Notes: generated by a model not told the origin, from the sequence alone. A stretch of 64,000 bases of DNA from Hippopus hippopus (GCA_946811185.2 OX328099.1:38303299-38367298); one strand, 5' to 3'; positions 21,833 through 31,080 are shown, counted from the stretch's first letter. A program made the numbers and translations.

Positions 21833-22690
21833 TCAGTGTGTTTTTCTTTTTTTCTTTGGAATGTCAGATTCACATTCACTCTTCCGTTTTCTTCCCCTTT
21901 CATTATTTTTTAATACCATATCTGGACAGGTCCAGATTTTATCACCATGTTTTTTTGATTTGCAAAAGAAACACTTCTTTTTTTTCTCGCTTTCTCTTTT
22001 TTCGTTGTTTTGCTTTTTCTCCTCTTTTGGTGAAAGAACCTCCTCTGAAGAAAGTTCGTTGTTTTTTAGTTCCAGAGTTGGTTGTTTTCTTAGATTATCG
22101 TTTGTAGATATTTTTTTCTCTACCTGTTCTGTTATTTTACAGATCTCTGTATCACTGATAGTCGTGTTGTCGATCTGCATATTTTCGATCTGATTTTCAG
22201 CCGATGATGTTGTAGCCTGTGGTGTGAATGTTTTCCATTTATTTTCGTTGCAGAATGATTTCAGAACACCAACGAATTTCATGTTCTGAAATTCACCACA
22301 AAATCCCTTTGTTGGTGCAATTTTGATATCGTGACTGCGTGGGTTCACATAGACAAAAACGACTGTTTCTGCCTGCTTTTCTTTTTCTGGACAATTTCTA
22401 GCCCAGTGTCCTGGTTTGCTGCATGTAAAACAAATATCTCTTCTCTTTCCATCCGGCTTGTACCGTTTTTTGATCGTTGCTTGATTCAAAACTCTGTATC
22501 TGGTAATACGGTAAAAATCTTTTTCTATTAAATGTTGATGGGATAAAAATGATCCCACGTAATTCCCGATGTGTTGAACTTGATACTTTAACGGAACATT
22601 GCTGATCTCGTAATCGTGGGTGTATGGATTAACATACAGATACATCATCTTTCCTATCAGTGATGTATTTTGTAGATTAAACTCGCTCAT
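21833..22690 (-). CDS. Gene D: zinc-knuckle protein
   Basis: 285 residues, intact. A canonical CCHC zinc knuckle (C-x2-C-x4-H-x4-C, CFTCSKPGHWARNC) lies near residues 87-100. A variant CFFCKSKKHGDKIWTC lies near residue 240, followed by a basic tail ending KKKRKTH. A repeated motif YVNP..HD occurs before the first knuckle (residue about 20) and after it (about 115), suggesting a duplicated domain. The region 165-235 is Glu/Lys-rich low complexity. CCHC knuckles usually bind single-stranded nucleic acid. Its divergent promoter with the polymerase suggests, as inference, a replication-associated single-strand binding or priming partner. It does not resemble an integrase. Confidence 0.8.
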   Translation of the reverse strand: MSEFNLQNTSLIGKMMYLYVNPYTHDYEISNVPLKYQVQHIGNYVGSFLSHQHLIEKDFYRITRYRVLNQATIKKRYKPDGKRRDICFTCSKPGHWARNCPEKEKQAETVVFVYVNPRSHDIKIAPTKGFCGEFQNMKFVGVLKSFCNENKWKTFTPQATTSSAENQIENMQIDNTTISDTEICKITEQVEKKISTNDNLRKQPTLELKNNELSSEEVLSPKEEKKQNNEKRESEKKKKCFFCKSKKHGDKIWTCPDMVLKNNERGRKRKSECESDIPKKKRKTH

Positions 22691-22755
22691 TTTTTTGTCA
22701 ACTGTACTGTCTGAAGTTGATCAGAAGAATGATATAGATTTCGTAGCTATCGTCT

Positions 22756-22793
22756 CTATTTATACACTATCGAGCTGAAAGGCTCTATAAAAT
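22756..22793. promoter_or_regulatory. Divergent core promoter, gene D and polymerase
   Basis: In a 153-bp gap, GTATAAATAG on the - strand (22,756-22,765) faces gene D and TATAAAAT on the + strand (22,786-22,793) faces the polymerase, each 50-70 bp from its ATG. The 107-bp palindrome of the other genes is absent, so the core is controlled differently. Confidence 0.75.
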
Positions 22794-22843
22794 GCCGAGT
22801 TTTCTGACTTACCGTATCATTGTCTTACATTCAGACATAAACG

Positions 22844-25800
22844 ATGGGTAAAAGAAAAAGAATAGTACCCTATTCAGACAGCGAAAGTGACGATGAGTCA
22901 TTTTCACCACCAAAAAAAAAAAAAAAAAAAAATGAAAAAAGAAGAAAGTGACAGTGAAGACGATTTCTCTTCACCCAAGAAAAAACCTGTAAAAATTATC
23001 GTAGAAAGTAACAGTGAAGATAATATCTCCTCGAAAAAACCTGTAAAAATGAACGTGAAAAGTGACAGTAAAGATGAAACACCTAAGAAAAAAAACGATC
23101 ATGAAAAGTGAAAATGAAGATGATACACTAAAGAAAAAAATGACTGAGGACCAAAAAGAAGAAAGTAACAACACTACTTTAGACATGAAAAGTCTGTATG
23201 ACTTAACGGAGAAGGGAAAAAAGAAATCGAGGAAATTTAGAACAGAATCACATCTGTTGATGGCGTCTTTTAAGAAATTTGAAGAATTGCCACCCCATCA
23301 ACTGATCGGATTATTTGACGATGTTACCCATCAAATTATTCAAAGGTTAAATGCTGAGCCGACGGATATGATTAGAATTAGTATCAACCACCCTTCATTG
23401 GATATGGGGATTCATATTCCCTTCTTACCTACAGAACAGCTGAAAGGTGAAACTATGTTAAATGAAATTGAAAAAGTTTTACAATCGAATACAGATTTCG
23501 TCTTGAACGATGGATTCATGACATTTGACATTACACATACAATACCTCCAAGCGGTAGAGGGAGAAAAAGATCATCAGAATTGGATTCAAAGGTTTTTGC
23601 CCAGAAGAAAAAATCAATTATTCAAATTAACAATCATGATCACCTATGTTTTGCAAGAGCAGTTGTGGTGGGCATTTGCTACAGTGAACGTGAAAACACC
23701 AAAGCATGGAATAGAAGATGGGAATACATCAGAAAATCAAACAAATTACTTCAAAAGACTGAAGCTGAGAAACTGTTGAATGAAGCTGGAGTTCCGTCAA
23801 CCCGGTCTGTAGGAATTGACGAATACAAAAAAATCCAATCTTTCTTGTATGAATAGGACTATGCCATTAAAGTTCATCAACAGCATTCAAAAGTGGAAAA
23901 AGTATTTGAACACCCAAAAGTGAAAGACGAGACTAAAATTATACATTTGTACTTTCATCAAAACCACTATGATTACATCAAATCCATTGCAGGTTTTCTT
24001 AGTTGTGCATGTTATTGTGAGTTCTGTGACGTGGGATACTCGGCACGGGAAAGTCATGCTTGCTCAAATATCTGTAAAGGTTGTTATCGTAAAGGAAAAT
24101 GTCCATCAGAATCAAAAGAATATGTTTGCAGTGGATGTCATAGACGATTTTTCAGTGCTGCATGTTTGGCAAATCATAGAAATGTTCAAGGTAAAGAAAA
24201 GAAATCCATTTGTGAATTAGTAAAACTCTGTTTAAAATGTGGTCAACAATATCAAGTCAGAAAGAAAAATTATATCTGCAAGGGAAAGAAAAAGTGTCAT
24301 ATCTGCAAGAAAATTGTTGACTTTTCTCATCGATGTTATATTCAGTCTTACCAAAGTAAGACAAACACCGATGACAAGACGAGTTCTTCTGTAGTCAAAA
24401 AACCATTGTTCATTTTCTTTGATTTTGAATGCAAACAAGACACAGGAGTACATATCCCTAATTACTGTATTGCACACAGAGCATGTGATGAATGTATCGA
24501 TAAACCACTTGATTTTCATTGTTCCACATGCAGTGAATTTAAAGAAGGAAGAGAAGTTATTTTTCAAGGTGAGGAAACTTTGAGTCAATTTTGCAACTGG
24601 CTCTTTTCGGAACATCATAAAGGAGTCACGGCTATTGCGCATAATTTCAAAGGCTATGACGGACAGTTTATTCTAGACTATGTTATCAAAGTTGGGCTAA
24701 AACTTCCAAATTTGATCATGAATGGCAATAACATTATGAAGTTAGAACTGAATGGAGTACGTTTGATCGATTCTTTTAATTTTATGAACTTCGGTTTGGC
24801 AAAATTTCCAGCTACATTTGGTCTTCAAGAAATGAAAAAAGGTTACTTCCCTCACTGGGCAAATACAGATGAATTCTGGGGATACATTGGTCCCTACTTG
24901 GACATGCCTTATTAGAAACCCGATTCAATGTCTGAAGAGGCCAGGTCAAATTTCATAGTCTGGTATAATGATAAAGTTCAAAGGGGTGAGGAATTCAATT
25001 TTCAAAAAGAGATGGAAATGTACTGTAGGTCAGATGTTGATATCCTAAGACGAGGATGTGGTGAATTCAGAAAAGTGTTTATTGAACAGGGCGGCATTTG
25101 CCCATTTCTAGAGGCGGTTACCATTGCCGATGCATGTAACAAGGTTTGGCGATGCAAATATTTGCCTGAAAATCAAATAGCTATCATTTCAAGTAAAGAT
25201 GCATCCAGACGTCGCTTTTCCATGAAAGCGATACGCTGGATCCAGAGCGTAGCTATGGAAAAAGGAATCAATATTCGCCACGCAAACAATGGTGGTGAAG
25301 TTCAAATCGGGAGATACAGTGTAGACGGATTTCACCGTCAATCAAACACTGTCTACGAATTCCTTGGGGATTTGTTTCATGGCTGTCCCGTATGTTATAC
25401 AGATCGAAAACAGATCAATCCCATTACTGGAAAAACAATGTCTGAATTGTATGAACGTACTTTTGAACGTTTAGGAGCTATCAAAAAAATGGGATATAAC
25501 GTAGAGTTCATATGGGAACATGAATTCGATGCTAAGATGAAGAAGGATAAAGAGTACAAAAAACTCATTGAAAACCTGTATCCAAATCGGGATCCCATCG
25601 ATCCAAGGGAGGGGTTGTCTGGAGGAAGATGTAATGCAATAAAAATTGCCTATGATGTCAAGGAAAAAAGTAAAAAGGAAATCAAATACATTGATATTTG
25701 TTCTCTGTACCCTTATGTTTGCAAACACAAATCTTATCCTGTAGGTCAACCAAAAATCTTGACTACTGAGAATATTGACGTGAAGAATATTCGTCAGTAT

Positions 25801-26963
25801 GAAGGATTAATCAAATGCAAAATTTTACCCCCAGATGATTTGTTTCATCCCGTTCTCCCAGTTCACTGTAACAACAAAATGATGTTTCCACTCTGTATGA
25901 AATGTGCAGAAGAAAATTGGAACATTTGTAGACATAACAAAGAAGAGAGGGCTTTGGTAGGAACTTGGGTTACTTTTGAACTGTTTAAGGCTCTTGACTG
26001 TGGATATAGGCTATTGCATGTGTATGAAATTTGGCATTTCGATTCTGTGTCGGATCAGTTCTTTAAAGGCTATGTGGATAATTTCTTGAAAATTAAGCAA
26101 GAAGCTAGCGGATATCCCAGTTGGTGTCAATCAGATTCAGAAAAAGAACAGTTTATTCGTGAATATGAGGAGGCAGAAGGTATTCGTCTTGATCCAAGTT
26201 GTATTAAAAAAAATCCTGGGAGAAGATCCTTTGCTAAGATTATGTTGAACTGTCTTTGGGGAAAATTAGCCCAGCGTGAAAAATGACCCAGACGGAATAC
26301 ATCAACGATCCGTCTAAATATTTTGAATTGGTCACCAATCCAAATTTCATTGTGAAGCATGTAGAAATCTTTGAAGATGACTGTCCATTCATCTTGGTCA
26401 ACTACGAAACAAAGTTGGAACATATTGTTACTCACGCTACAGCCAATGTTATTGTAGGAACCTACGTAACAGCTTATGCAAGACTGGAATTGTACAGTGT
26501 TCTTGAAAAGTTAAAGGATAGAGTTCTGTATTTCGATACAGATAGCTGCATGTACATTCATGATCCTGAATTATGGAACCCACCCATTATTAACAGCAGA
26601 CTAGGAAAATGGACTGATGAAGAGCCTGATTGTAAAATCACTCATATCAGAGGACTAGGACCAAAGAATTATGCTTACAAAATGAAAACAAAAGATGGAA
26701 AAGTGAAAAGCAAATGTAAAGTAAAGGGGATTATTTTGGATTACGATACAAGTCAGGTGGTGAATTTCGATACATATTCAAAATGTGCTTTGAATCGCAC
26801 TACAGAAATCAAAATTGAATATGATTGTAAAATCAGAAGACATAGAGATAGAACGGTCACCAGTGAACCGCAAACAAAAACGTTTCGTTCTGTATACACC
26901 AAGAGAGTTATTGTAAATGATACTGACACTGTATCCTATGGCTATAAAACGTTGAGAAGATAA
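22844..26963 (+). pseudogene. Protein-primed-type family B DNA polymerase, broken
   Basis: Would replicate the linear element from its termini. All hallmarks are present: 3'-5' exonuclease motifs I (FFDFEC, 24,415), II (NFKGYDGQF, 24,643) and III (YCRSDVDILRRGC, 25,021); polymerase motif A (DICSLYP, 25,693), B (KIMLNCLWGK, 26,236) and C (YFDTDS, 26,529). A Cys/His-rich region at about 24,000-24,350 and an RAVVVG segment near 23,655 match the long polymerases of Polintons and relatives. The N-terminus is an acidic/Lys low-complexity tract with SDSED repeats. Lesions: a frame change in the A21 run 22,912-22,932, another in the A8 run near 23,088-23,095, in-frame TAG at 23,854 and at 24,913, and a one-base shift at the A run 26,279-26,283 followed by TGA. 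The homopolymer changes could be assembly errors; the TAGs look like real decay, since other genes here use TAG as stop. Confidence 0.93.
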
Positions 26964-27026
26964 TTCCATGTTACATTGTTTTGAACTGAACGGTCCGAGT
27001 AAGACGCAAAATATCGCTGAAAAATT

Positions 27027-27680
27027 ATGCTGCCTTTACCAATAGAACTACGTAAAAAGATTTATGGAGAATTCGTTCAACAGCATACGCTCGATGAAAA
27101 AACGCAACTTAACATTAAATTCTACTGTGTGAAACTTTGGATAGATAAATTGCACAAAGGTTTTGCAAAAGGAGATTCGTCCTGCAAGTTGTATGCTATA
27201 CACAGCTTTATTGCTATGATGGTAGACGATTCGGATTTAGATCTCATTCTCAAAGCTTATTTAGCATCTTGTTGGTGAAAAGACGGTGCTATCGGTAAAC
27301 TAATGCGATCCACAAGTCGATGGTGCTTTATTATCATAGGAAGAACAGAAGAAAGTTTTCTGAACGTTCTGAAAATGAAATCAGTTTTATTTAACTTTTA
27401 CTTACGCTACAAAAGAGGATTTATTCAAAACGACGAGGAATTAGTGGATACCTTGGAAGGCTATATTTTATTTGATAGAGATGTTACAGAAGAAAGTGTA
27501 TATTCATCTCTTTCAACAAAAGGCGTTACAAAACATGTTTTTCCATTTAGAGGAACACGTGAATTCAGTGAAATGGACTGTGAATATCAAATGCATTTGG
27601 GTAATGACCAGTTGCATACAGTTATTACGGAACATGAAGACAAATGGAGAACTCGGGGCATTTGTGAATTTGCACTGTGA
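27027..27680 (+). pseudogene. Gene E: unrecognised protein with in-frame TGA
   Basis: One frame of about 217 codons interrupted by a single TGA at 27,276-27,278. The first part starts MLPLPIELRKKIYGEF and has mixed hydrophobic and charged helices. The part after the TGA (YILFDRDVTEES, HVFPFRGTREF) looks equally protein-like, so this is probably one gene. It starts 63 bp after the polymerase stop on the same strand with no promoter module or stem-loop between, suggesting a shared or read-through transcript ending at AATAAA 27,839-27,844. Family unknown. The TGA follows a TGG codon, consistent with a simple point mutation. Confidence 0.6.
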
Positions 27681-27838
27681 ATTTGCATTGTAAAATGTTA
27701 TATTGTACGAAATGTTTTTATGCTAAATTGTTTTTTGCACAGATATTGTTTTTTCATTTCAATGTTTTTTAACAGATATTGTTTTTTCATTCCGTTGTTT
27801 TTCACAGTTCATGTCTTGTTTCATTGTACAAATGTTTG

Positions 27839-27844
27839 AATAAA
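27839..27844 (+). terminator. Polyadenylation signal, polymerase/gene E unit
   Basis: AATAAA about 160 nt past gene E, in the mirror position of the gene D signal within the inner inverted repeat. Confidence 0.6.
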
Positions 27845-27960
27845 AAACATATGAAATAATTCTGGGCTTGACTTTTTTTCTTTGACTGTAAGTCTTTGAC
27901 TGAAAGTCTTTTGAAAGAAAATTGACAATTCGAAGGAAAAGCTCTTTCTTGGGGAATGGT

Positions 27961-27976
27961 AGCCCTGAAAAGGGCT
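27961..27976 (-). terminator. Histone-type stem-loop, gene G
   Basis: 30 nt after the stop; flank ACCATTCCCC, then CAAGAAAGAGCTTTTCC, an exact CAAGAAAGA. Confidence 0.9.
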
Positions 27977-28006
27977 GTTTTTTCTCCATTCACTGGCTGG
28001 ATAAAA

Positions 28007-28213
28007 TTAATTCCATACCAGTGAAATGAAATCGGGTGAAAACTCGCGCCCTTGTCTCTTAAAAAACTCGCAGAGAGTTTTCAATCTCTTCGCCTCTTCT
28101 CTTCTTTCTTCTTTTTCTCTTTTCTTCTGTTCTATTTTCTCCTCCATCTCTCTCTTCTTTACTTCGCCCTTTCTCCTTCCAAAACACTTACTAAAATTTT
28201 TGTTGTCTTTCAT
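28007..28213 (-). CDS. Gene G: shorter paralogue of gene C2
   Basis: 68 residues: MKDNKNFSKCFGRRKG, a charged helix with EMEEKIEQKKREKEER, a LCEFFKRQGREF segment and terminal SLVWN. It aligns with C2 across its length except for a deletion of about 30 residues before the C-terminus. The ATG is preceded by the same TATTTC(A)ACA-type leader end as C2. It converges on the polymerase unit, as C2 converges on gene D. Function unknown; the coiled-coil charge pattern suggests self-association or nucleic-acid binding. Confidence 0.75.
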   Translation of the reverse strand: MKDNKNFSKCFGRRKGEVKKREMEEKIEQKKREKEERREEAKRLKTLCEFFKRQGREFSPDFISLVWN

Positions 28214-28248
28214 TGTGAAATGAAAAATAATCAGATAAGATAAGTTCG

Positions 28249-28394
28249 TTTTTATACGTTGACGGGAGGATTGACCTACTTTGACTCAGAATTAACGTTG
28301 ACCAATCAAAATGTGTAATGATATAACGAACGATTCGATTGGTCGACGTTAATTCTATGTCAAAGTAGGTCAATCCACCCTGCAAGCTATAAAA
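28249..28394. promoter_or_regulatory. Symmetrical bidirectional promoter, genes G and H
   Basis: A complete 107-bp palindrome (28,269-28,375) has TATAAAAA on the - strand at 28,249-28,256 and TATAAAA on the + strand at 28,388-28,394, each about 13 bp outside the palindrome. CCAAT boxes lie in both arms. This copy explains the inverted-repeat design: it drives two divergent genes. Confidence 0.85.
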
Positions 28395-28432
28395 TTTCAA
28401 TGTTTTATACATCAAATCATATTCGCTCCATC

Positions 28433-28639
28433 ATGGTACAGATTCTTCTCTGTCCAACGTGCGGTAGCAGATGCTATATAGAATGCGGAAAATGTCTTGC
28501 TATTCTGGACTACTTTGGGCAGAAGCATAACTGTCCTGATCCTGATGAGGGGTTCTATGACGATGATGAAAGCTCGACAGTATGCTGTGATTACTGTGGA
28601 TGTGAAATTATCCCAGTAAATCGTTTAGAAGAGCAGTAG
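28433..28639 (+). CDS. Gene H: small Cys-rich zinc-binding-type protein
   Basis: 68 residues from ATG 28,433. An in-frame ATG at 28,400 is only 6 bp past the TATA box, so it is probably upstream of the transcription start. Cys motifs: CPTCGSRCYIECGKC (residues about 7-21) and CCDYCGCEI near the end, both typical of zinc ribbons, with an acidic DPDEGFYDDDESS linker. The last motif and the following 3' sequence recur at the end of gene L. No family recognised; a small transcription- or ubiquitin-related zinc protein is conceivable but unproven. Confidence 0.7.
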   Translation: MVQILLCPTCGSRCYIECGKCLAILDYFGQKHNCPDPDEGFYDDDESSTVCCDYCGCEIIPVNRLEEQ

Positions 28640-28665
28640 TCTTGATAGATGAATACTCGAAAAAC

Positions 28666-28681
28666 AGCCCTTTTCAGGGTT
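28666..28681 (+). terminator. Histone-type stem-loop, gene H (imperfect)
   Basis: AGCCCTTTTCAGGGTT: one C-to-T change turns the second stem pair into G-U. It lies 26 nt after the stop; the flank and CACGAAAAGATC element are kept. Confidence 0.75.
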
Positions 28682-28739
28682 AACCAACACCACGAAAAGA
28701 TCTTTCTTTTCAAATTTGTCAATTTCTCATAAAGAGATA

Positions 28740-29050
28740 CACTCTAAGAGTTACACTCCAAAAAGCCTAAGTCCACAACCTCTGCAATTTTTTGCTCTAA
28801 CCAGACAAAAAAAGTCTATTCCCAACCCGCTTGTCCTGAGACAGTGTGCACATTAAAATCACATTGTATTCCATACCAAAAAAAAAAAAAAAGTCAAAAG
28901 CGTAAATCCTATCTTCTATCATTTCAGATTTATCAATTGTTTTTTTGGATAAAAAAAATGTAACGAACGTTCTGATTGGTCAATGTTAAAGCAACGAACC
29001 TTCTGAATTATCAAAAAACGTTAATTATGAATCAAAACTCGTTCTGACGG
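28740..29050. repeat. Intergenic spacer module (H-I)
   Basis: A diverged copy of the spacer: 14-bp ACTCTAAGAGTTAC repeats, CTAACCAGACAAAAAAAGTC and TTCTGATTGGTCAATG are present; the middle is the most altered of all copies. Confidence 0.7.
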
Positions 29051-29053
29051 GAG

Positions 29054-29180
29054 GATTGACCTACTTTGGCATAGAATTAACGTTGGTCAATCGAAACGTT
29101 CGTTATATCATTACACATTTTGATTGGTTAACGTTAATTCTGAGTCAAAGTAGGTCAATCCCTATGCAAGAATATATAAA
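29054..29180 (+). promoter_or_regulatory. Gene I promoter
   Basis: Full palindrome at 29,054-29,160, with TATATAAA at 29,173-29,180. The leader TCAGGACCCAATTGTAAAAA and onward is shared with gene J. Confidence 0.8.
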
Positions 29181-29233
29181 GTCAGGACCCAATTGTAAAA
29201 AATTATTATCAAGTAGATAACCAATTCATCAAC

Positions 29234-29527
29234 ATGCCTTCAAGAATAAGAACTCTTGACAAACGTTTCACTTTAAATGATGCTAAACGACGTTTTAGAA
29301 AAGCCTTTAATCAGATCGTCTTGCTGGAGCAACGTCTAGACCAGGTGAAGAAACGGTACAAGATGGCAGAACGTACAAACAACAGAGCGTTCCGCTATAA
29401 CCTTCGAATGAAGCTTACAGTCATTGAAGGGACACTTGAAATGTTTTATGAATATGCCTTTTCCAAAGCTGACCAGATTATTGAACTTCACCGAGAGCTG
29501 TTCAACGATTCGTCTGATTCTGAATAA
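29234..29527 (+). CDS. Gene I: helical basic protein, paralogue of J
   Basis: 97 residues, predicted almost entirely helical. Shared with gene J: QI.LLE near residue 32, YKM.ERTNNR near 46, KL.VIE.TL near 61, and ELHRE.F near the end. The first half is basic (RRFRKAF) and the terminus is acidic (DSSDSE). No signal peptide or membrane segment. The strongly conserved ERTNNR motif is the best handle for a search. Unrecognised. Confidence 0.75.
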   Translation: MPSRIRTLDKRFTLNDAKRRFRKAFNQIVLLEQRLDQVKKRYKMAERTNNRAFRYNLRMKLTVIEGTLEMFYEYAFSKADQIIELHRELFNDSSDSE

Positions 29528-29553
29528 TTATTCAACTTGATTTTCTTCAAAAC

Positions 29554-29569
29554 AGCCCTTTTCAGGGCT
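29554..29569 (+). terminator. Histone-type stem-loop, gene I
   Basis: 26 nt after the stop; flank ACCCAATACCACGAAAAGATC. Confidence 0.85.
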
Positions 29570-29599
29570 ACCCAATACCACGAAAAGATCTTTCTTTTC

Positions 29600-30048
29600 G
29601 AATTGTCAATTTTCTCTAAGAATTACACTCTAAGAGTTACACTCTAAGAGATACACTCAAAAAAAGCCTAAGTCCACAGCTCCTACATTTTTTTTGCTCT
29701 AACCAGACAAAAAAAGTCTATTCCCAGCCCTCTTGACTAGAGACGGTGTGGGCATTAAAATCACACTGTATTCCATATCAAAAAAAAGACTAATCCAATT
29801 CCTGTGCATAACACGAATCTTCTCCTTCTAGCTTTTTCTTTTTTACTCACACAAAGAAAGAATTATAACGAAGCTTCTGATTGGTCAACATTAAAGCAAC
29901 GAAGTTTCTGATTGCCCAAAAAACGTTAATTCTGAAAGATTATTCTTTTCAAATTTTTTTAGCATTTCTACCTCTATGAGTTACACTTAATAACACATAG
30001 CGTTTAATCCCCTTTATCGAGGGTGCTTTCGCCCGGGAACGCGCTCTT
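29600..30048. repeat. Intergenic spacer module (I-J)
   Basis: Full-length spacer ending in the TTTCGCCCGGGAACGCGCTC block. It is closest to the J-K copy. Confidence 0.8.
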
Positions 30049-30093
30049 AATTCTAAGTCAAAGTAGGTCAATCCCTATGCAAGAATATATAAA
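30049..30093 (+). promoter_or_regulatory. Gene J promoter: half-palindrome plus TATA
   Basis: One arm only (30,049-30,073) and TATATAAA at 30,086-30,093, as in the half-module of gene B. Confidence 0.75.
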
Positions 30094-30149
30094 GTCAGGG
30101 TCCCCAATTGTAAAAATTATTATCAACTAGATAACCAAATCGAATCATC

Positions 30150-30437
30150 ATGTTTACAAGAAAACTGACTTCGAGTGAACGCAAGATACAACGCAAAATG
30201 AATGTTGCCAAACGAGAATTTATGGAAGCCTACAAACAGATCGACTTGCTAGAACATCATCAAGATGTGATAGAGAAAGCATACAAGATGTCAGAACGTA
30301 CAAATAACAGATTGTACTGCTGTTACTTTGGGATAAAATTATGGGTTATTGAAGAAACACTCGATATGTACAGAGACTATACCCGCTGTAAGCGTGAGCA
30401 GATGGATGAACTTCACCGGGAGTTTTTCGACGAATAG
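30150..30437 (+). CDS. Gene J: paralogue of gene I
   Basis: 95 residues. It shares the helical plan and the ERTNNR, VIE.TL.M and ELHREFF motifs with gene I, and has extra Cys residues (YCCYFG) in the middle. N-terminal segment MFTRKLTSSERKIQRKMN is basic. It ends on TAG, which argues that TAG is a normal stop in this element. The leader of about 55 nt is nearly identical to that of gene I, so the whole promoter-leader-coding cassette was duplicated and the coding part diverged more. Confidence 0.75.
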   Translation: MFTRKLTSSERKIQRKMNVAKREFMEAYKQIDLLEHHQDVIEKAYKMSERTNNRLYCCYFGIKLWVIEETLDMYRDYTRCKREQMDELHREFFDE

Positions 30438-30477
30438 GCCCAACTCTGAATATTTTTGAGTTGATTTCTTAAAAAAC

Positions 30478-30493
30478 AGCCCTTTTCAGGGCT
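30478..30493 (+). terminator. Histone-type stem-loop, gene J
   Basis: 40 nt after the stop; flank ACCCAACAC, then CAAGAAAGAGTGATC, an exact CAAGAAAGA about 9 nt after the loop. Confidence 0.9.
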
Positions 30494-30529
30494 ACCCAAC
30501 ACCAAGAAAGAGTGATCTTTCTTCAAATT

Positions 30530-30937
30530 TGTCAATTTTCTCTAAGAATTACACTCTAAGAGTTACACTCAAAAAAAGCCAAGGCCAATACAGGTCTAGT
30601 TTTCTCTTTCAAAATCACACTGTATTCCATATCAAAAAAAAAAAAAAAAAAAAAGACCAAGTCCAACTCCTGTGCATAACACGAATCTTCTCCTTCTAGT
30701 TTTTCTTTTTTACGCACACAAAGAAAGAAATATAACGAAGCTTCTGATTGCTCAACGTTAAAGCAACAAAGCTTCTGATTGGTCAAAAACGTTAATTCTG
30801 TAAGATTATTCCTTTCAAATTTTTTAGCATTTCTACCTCTATGAGTTACACTAATAACATATAGCGTTTAACCCCTTCATCGGGGGTGCTTTCGCCCGGG
30901 AACGCGCTCTTAATTCTAAGTCAAAGTAGGTCAATCC
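30530..30937. repeat. Intergenic spacer module (J-K)
   Basis: Spacer with a 22-base A run (30,633-30,654) replacing part of it. It ends in a half-arm (about 30,911-30,937). Confidence 0.8.
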
Positions 30938-30952
30938 TAGTTCTGACGAGAG

Positions 30953-31080
30953 GATTGACCTACTTTGACATAGAATTAACGTTGTCCAATCGATTCGTTC
31001 GTTATATCATTACACATTTTGATTGGTCAACGTTAATTCTGAGCCAAAGTAGGTCAATCCTCCCTGTAAACGTATAAAAG
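30953..31080 (+). promoter_or_regulatory. Gene K promoter
   Basis: Full palindrome at 30,953-31,059 and TATAAAAG at 31,073-31,080, followed by the CTCAGCTCTCGAGTAGTACGG leader also used by genes B and L. Confidence 0.85.

Larger units (their letters stand above)
27779..28028. repeat. Right arm of inner inverted repeat
   Basis: Mirror of 21,471-21,713. Small differences include CTTTCAGTCAAAG against CTTACAGTCAAAG and loss of the AATAAA present on the gene-C2 strand. Confidence 0.85.

Noticed and set aside
24232..24642. 136-codon - strand frame inside the polymerase
   Set aside because: Exact shadow of the exonuclease domain.
26278..26286. Programmed -1 frameshift between the polymerase parts
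   Set aside because: The A run is not in a proper slippery heptamer for the incoming frame and no downstream structure stands out; a one-base loss in the run is simpler, given the other lesions.
23062..26963. Capsid, packaging ATPase or integrase hidden in the core
   Set aside because: Every long frame in the core belongs to the polymerase, gene D or gene E; none shows a DDE catalytic set, Walker A motif or protease motif.
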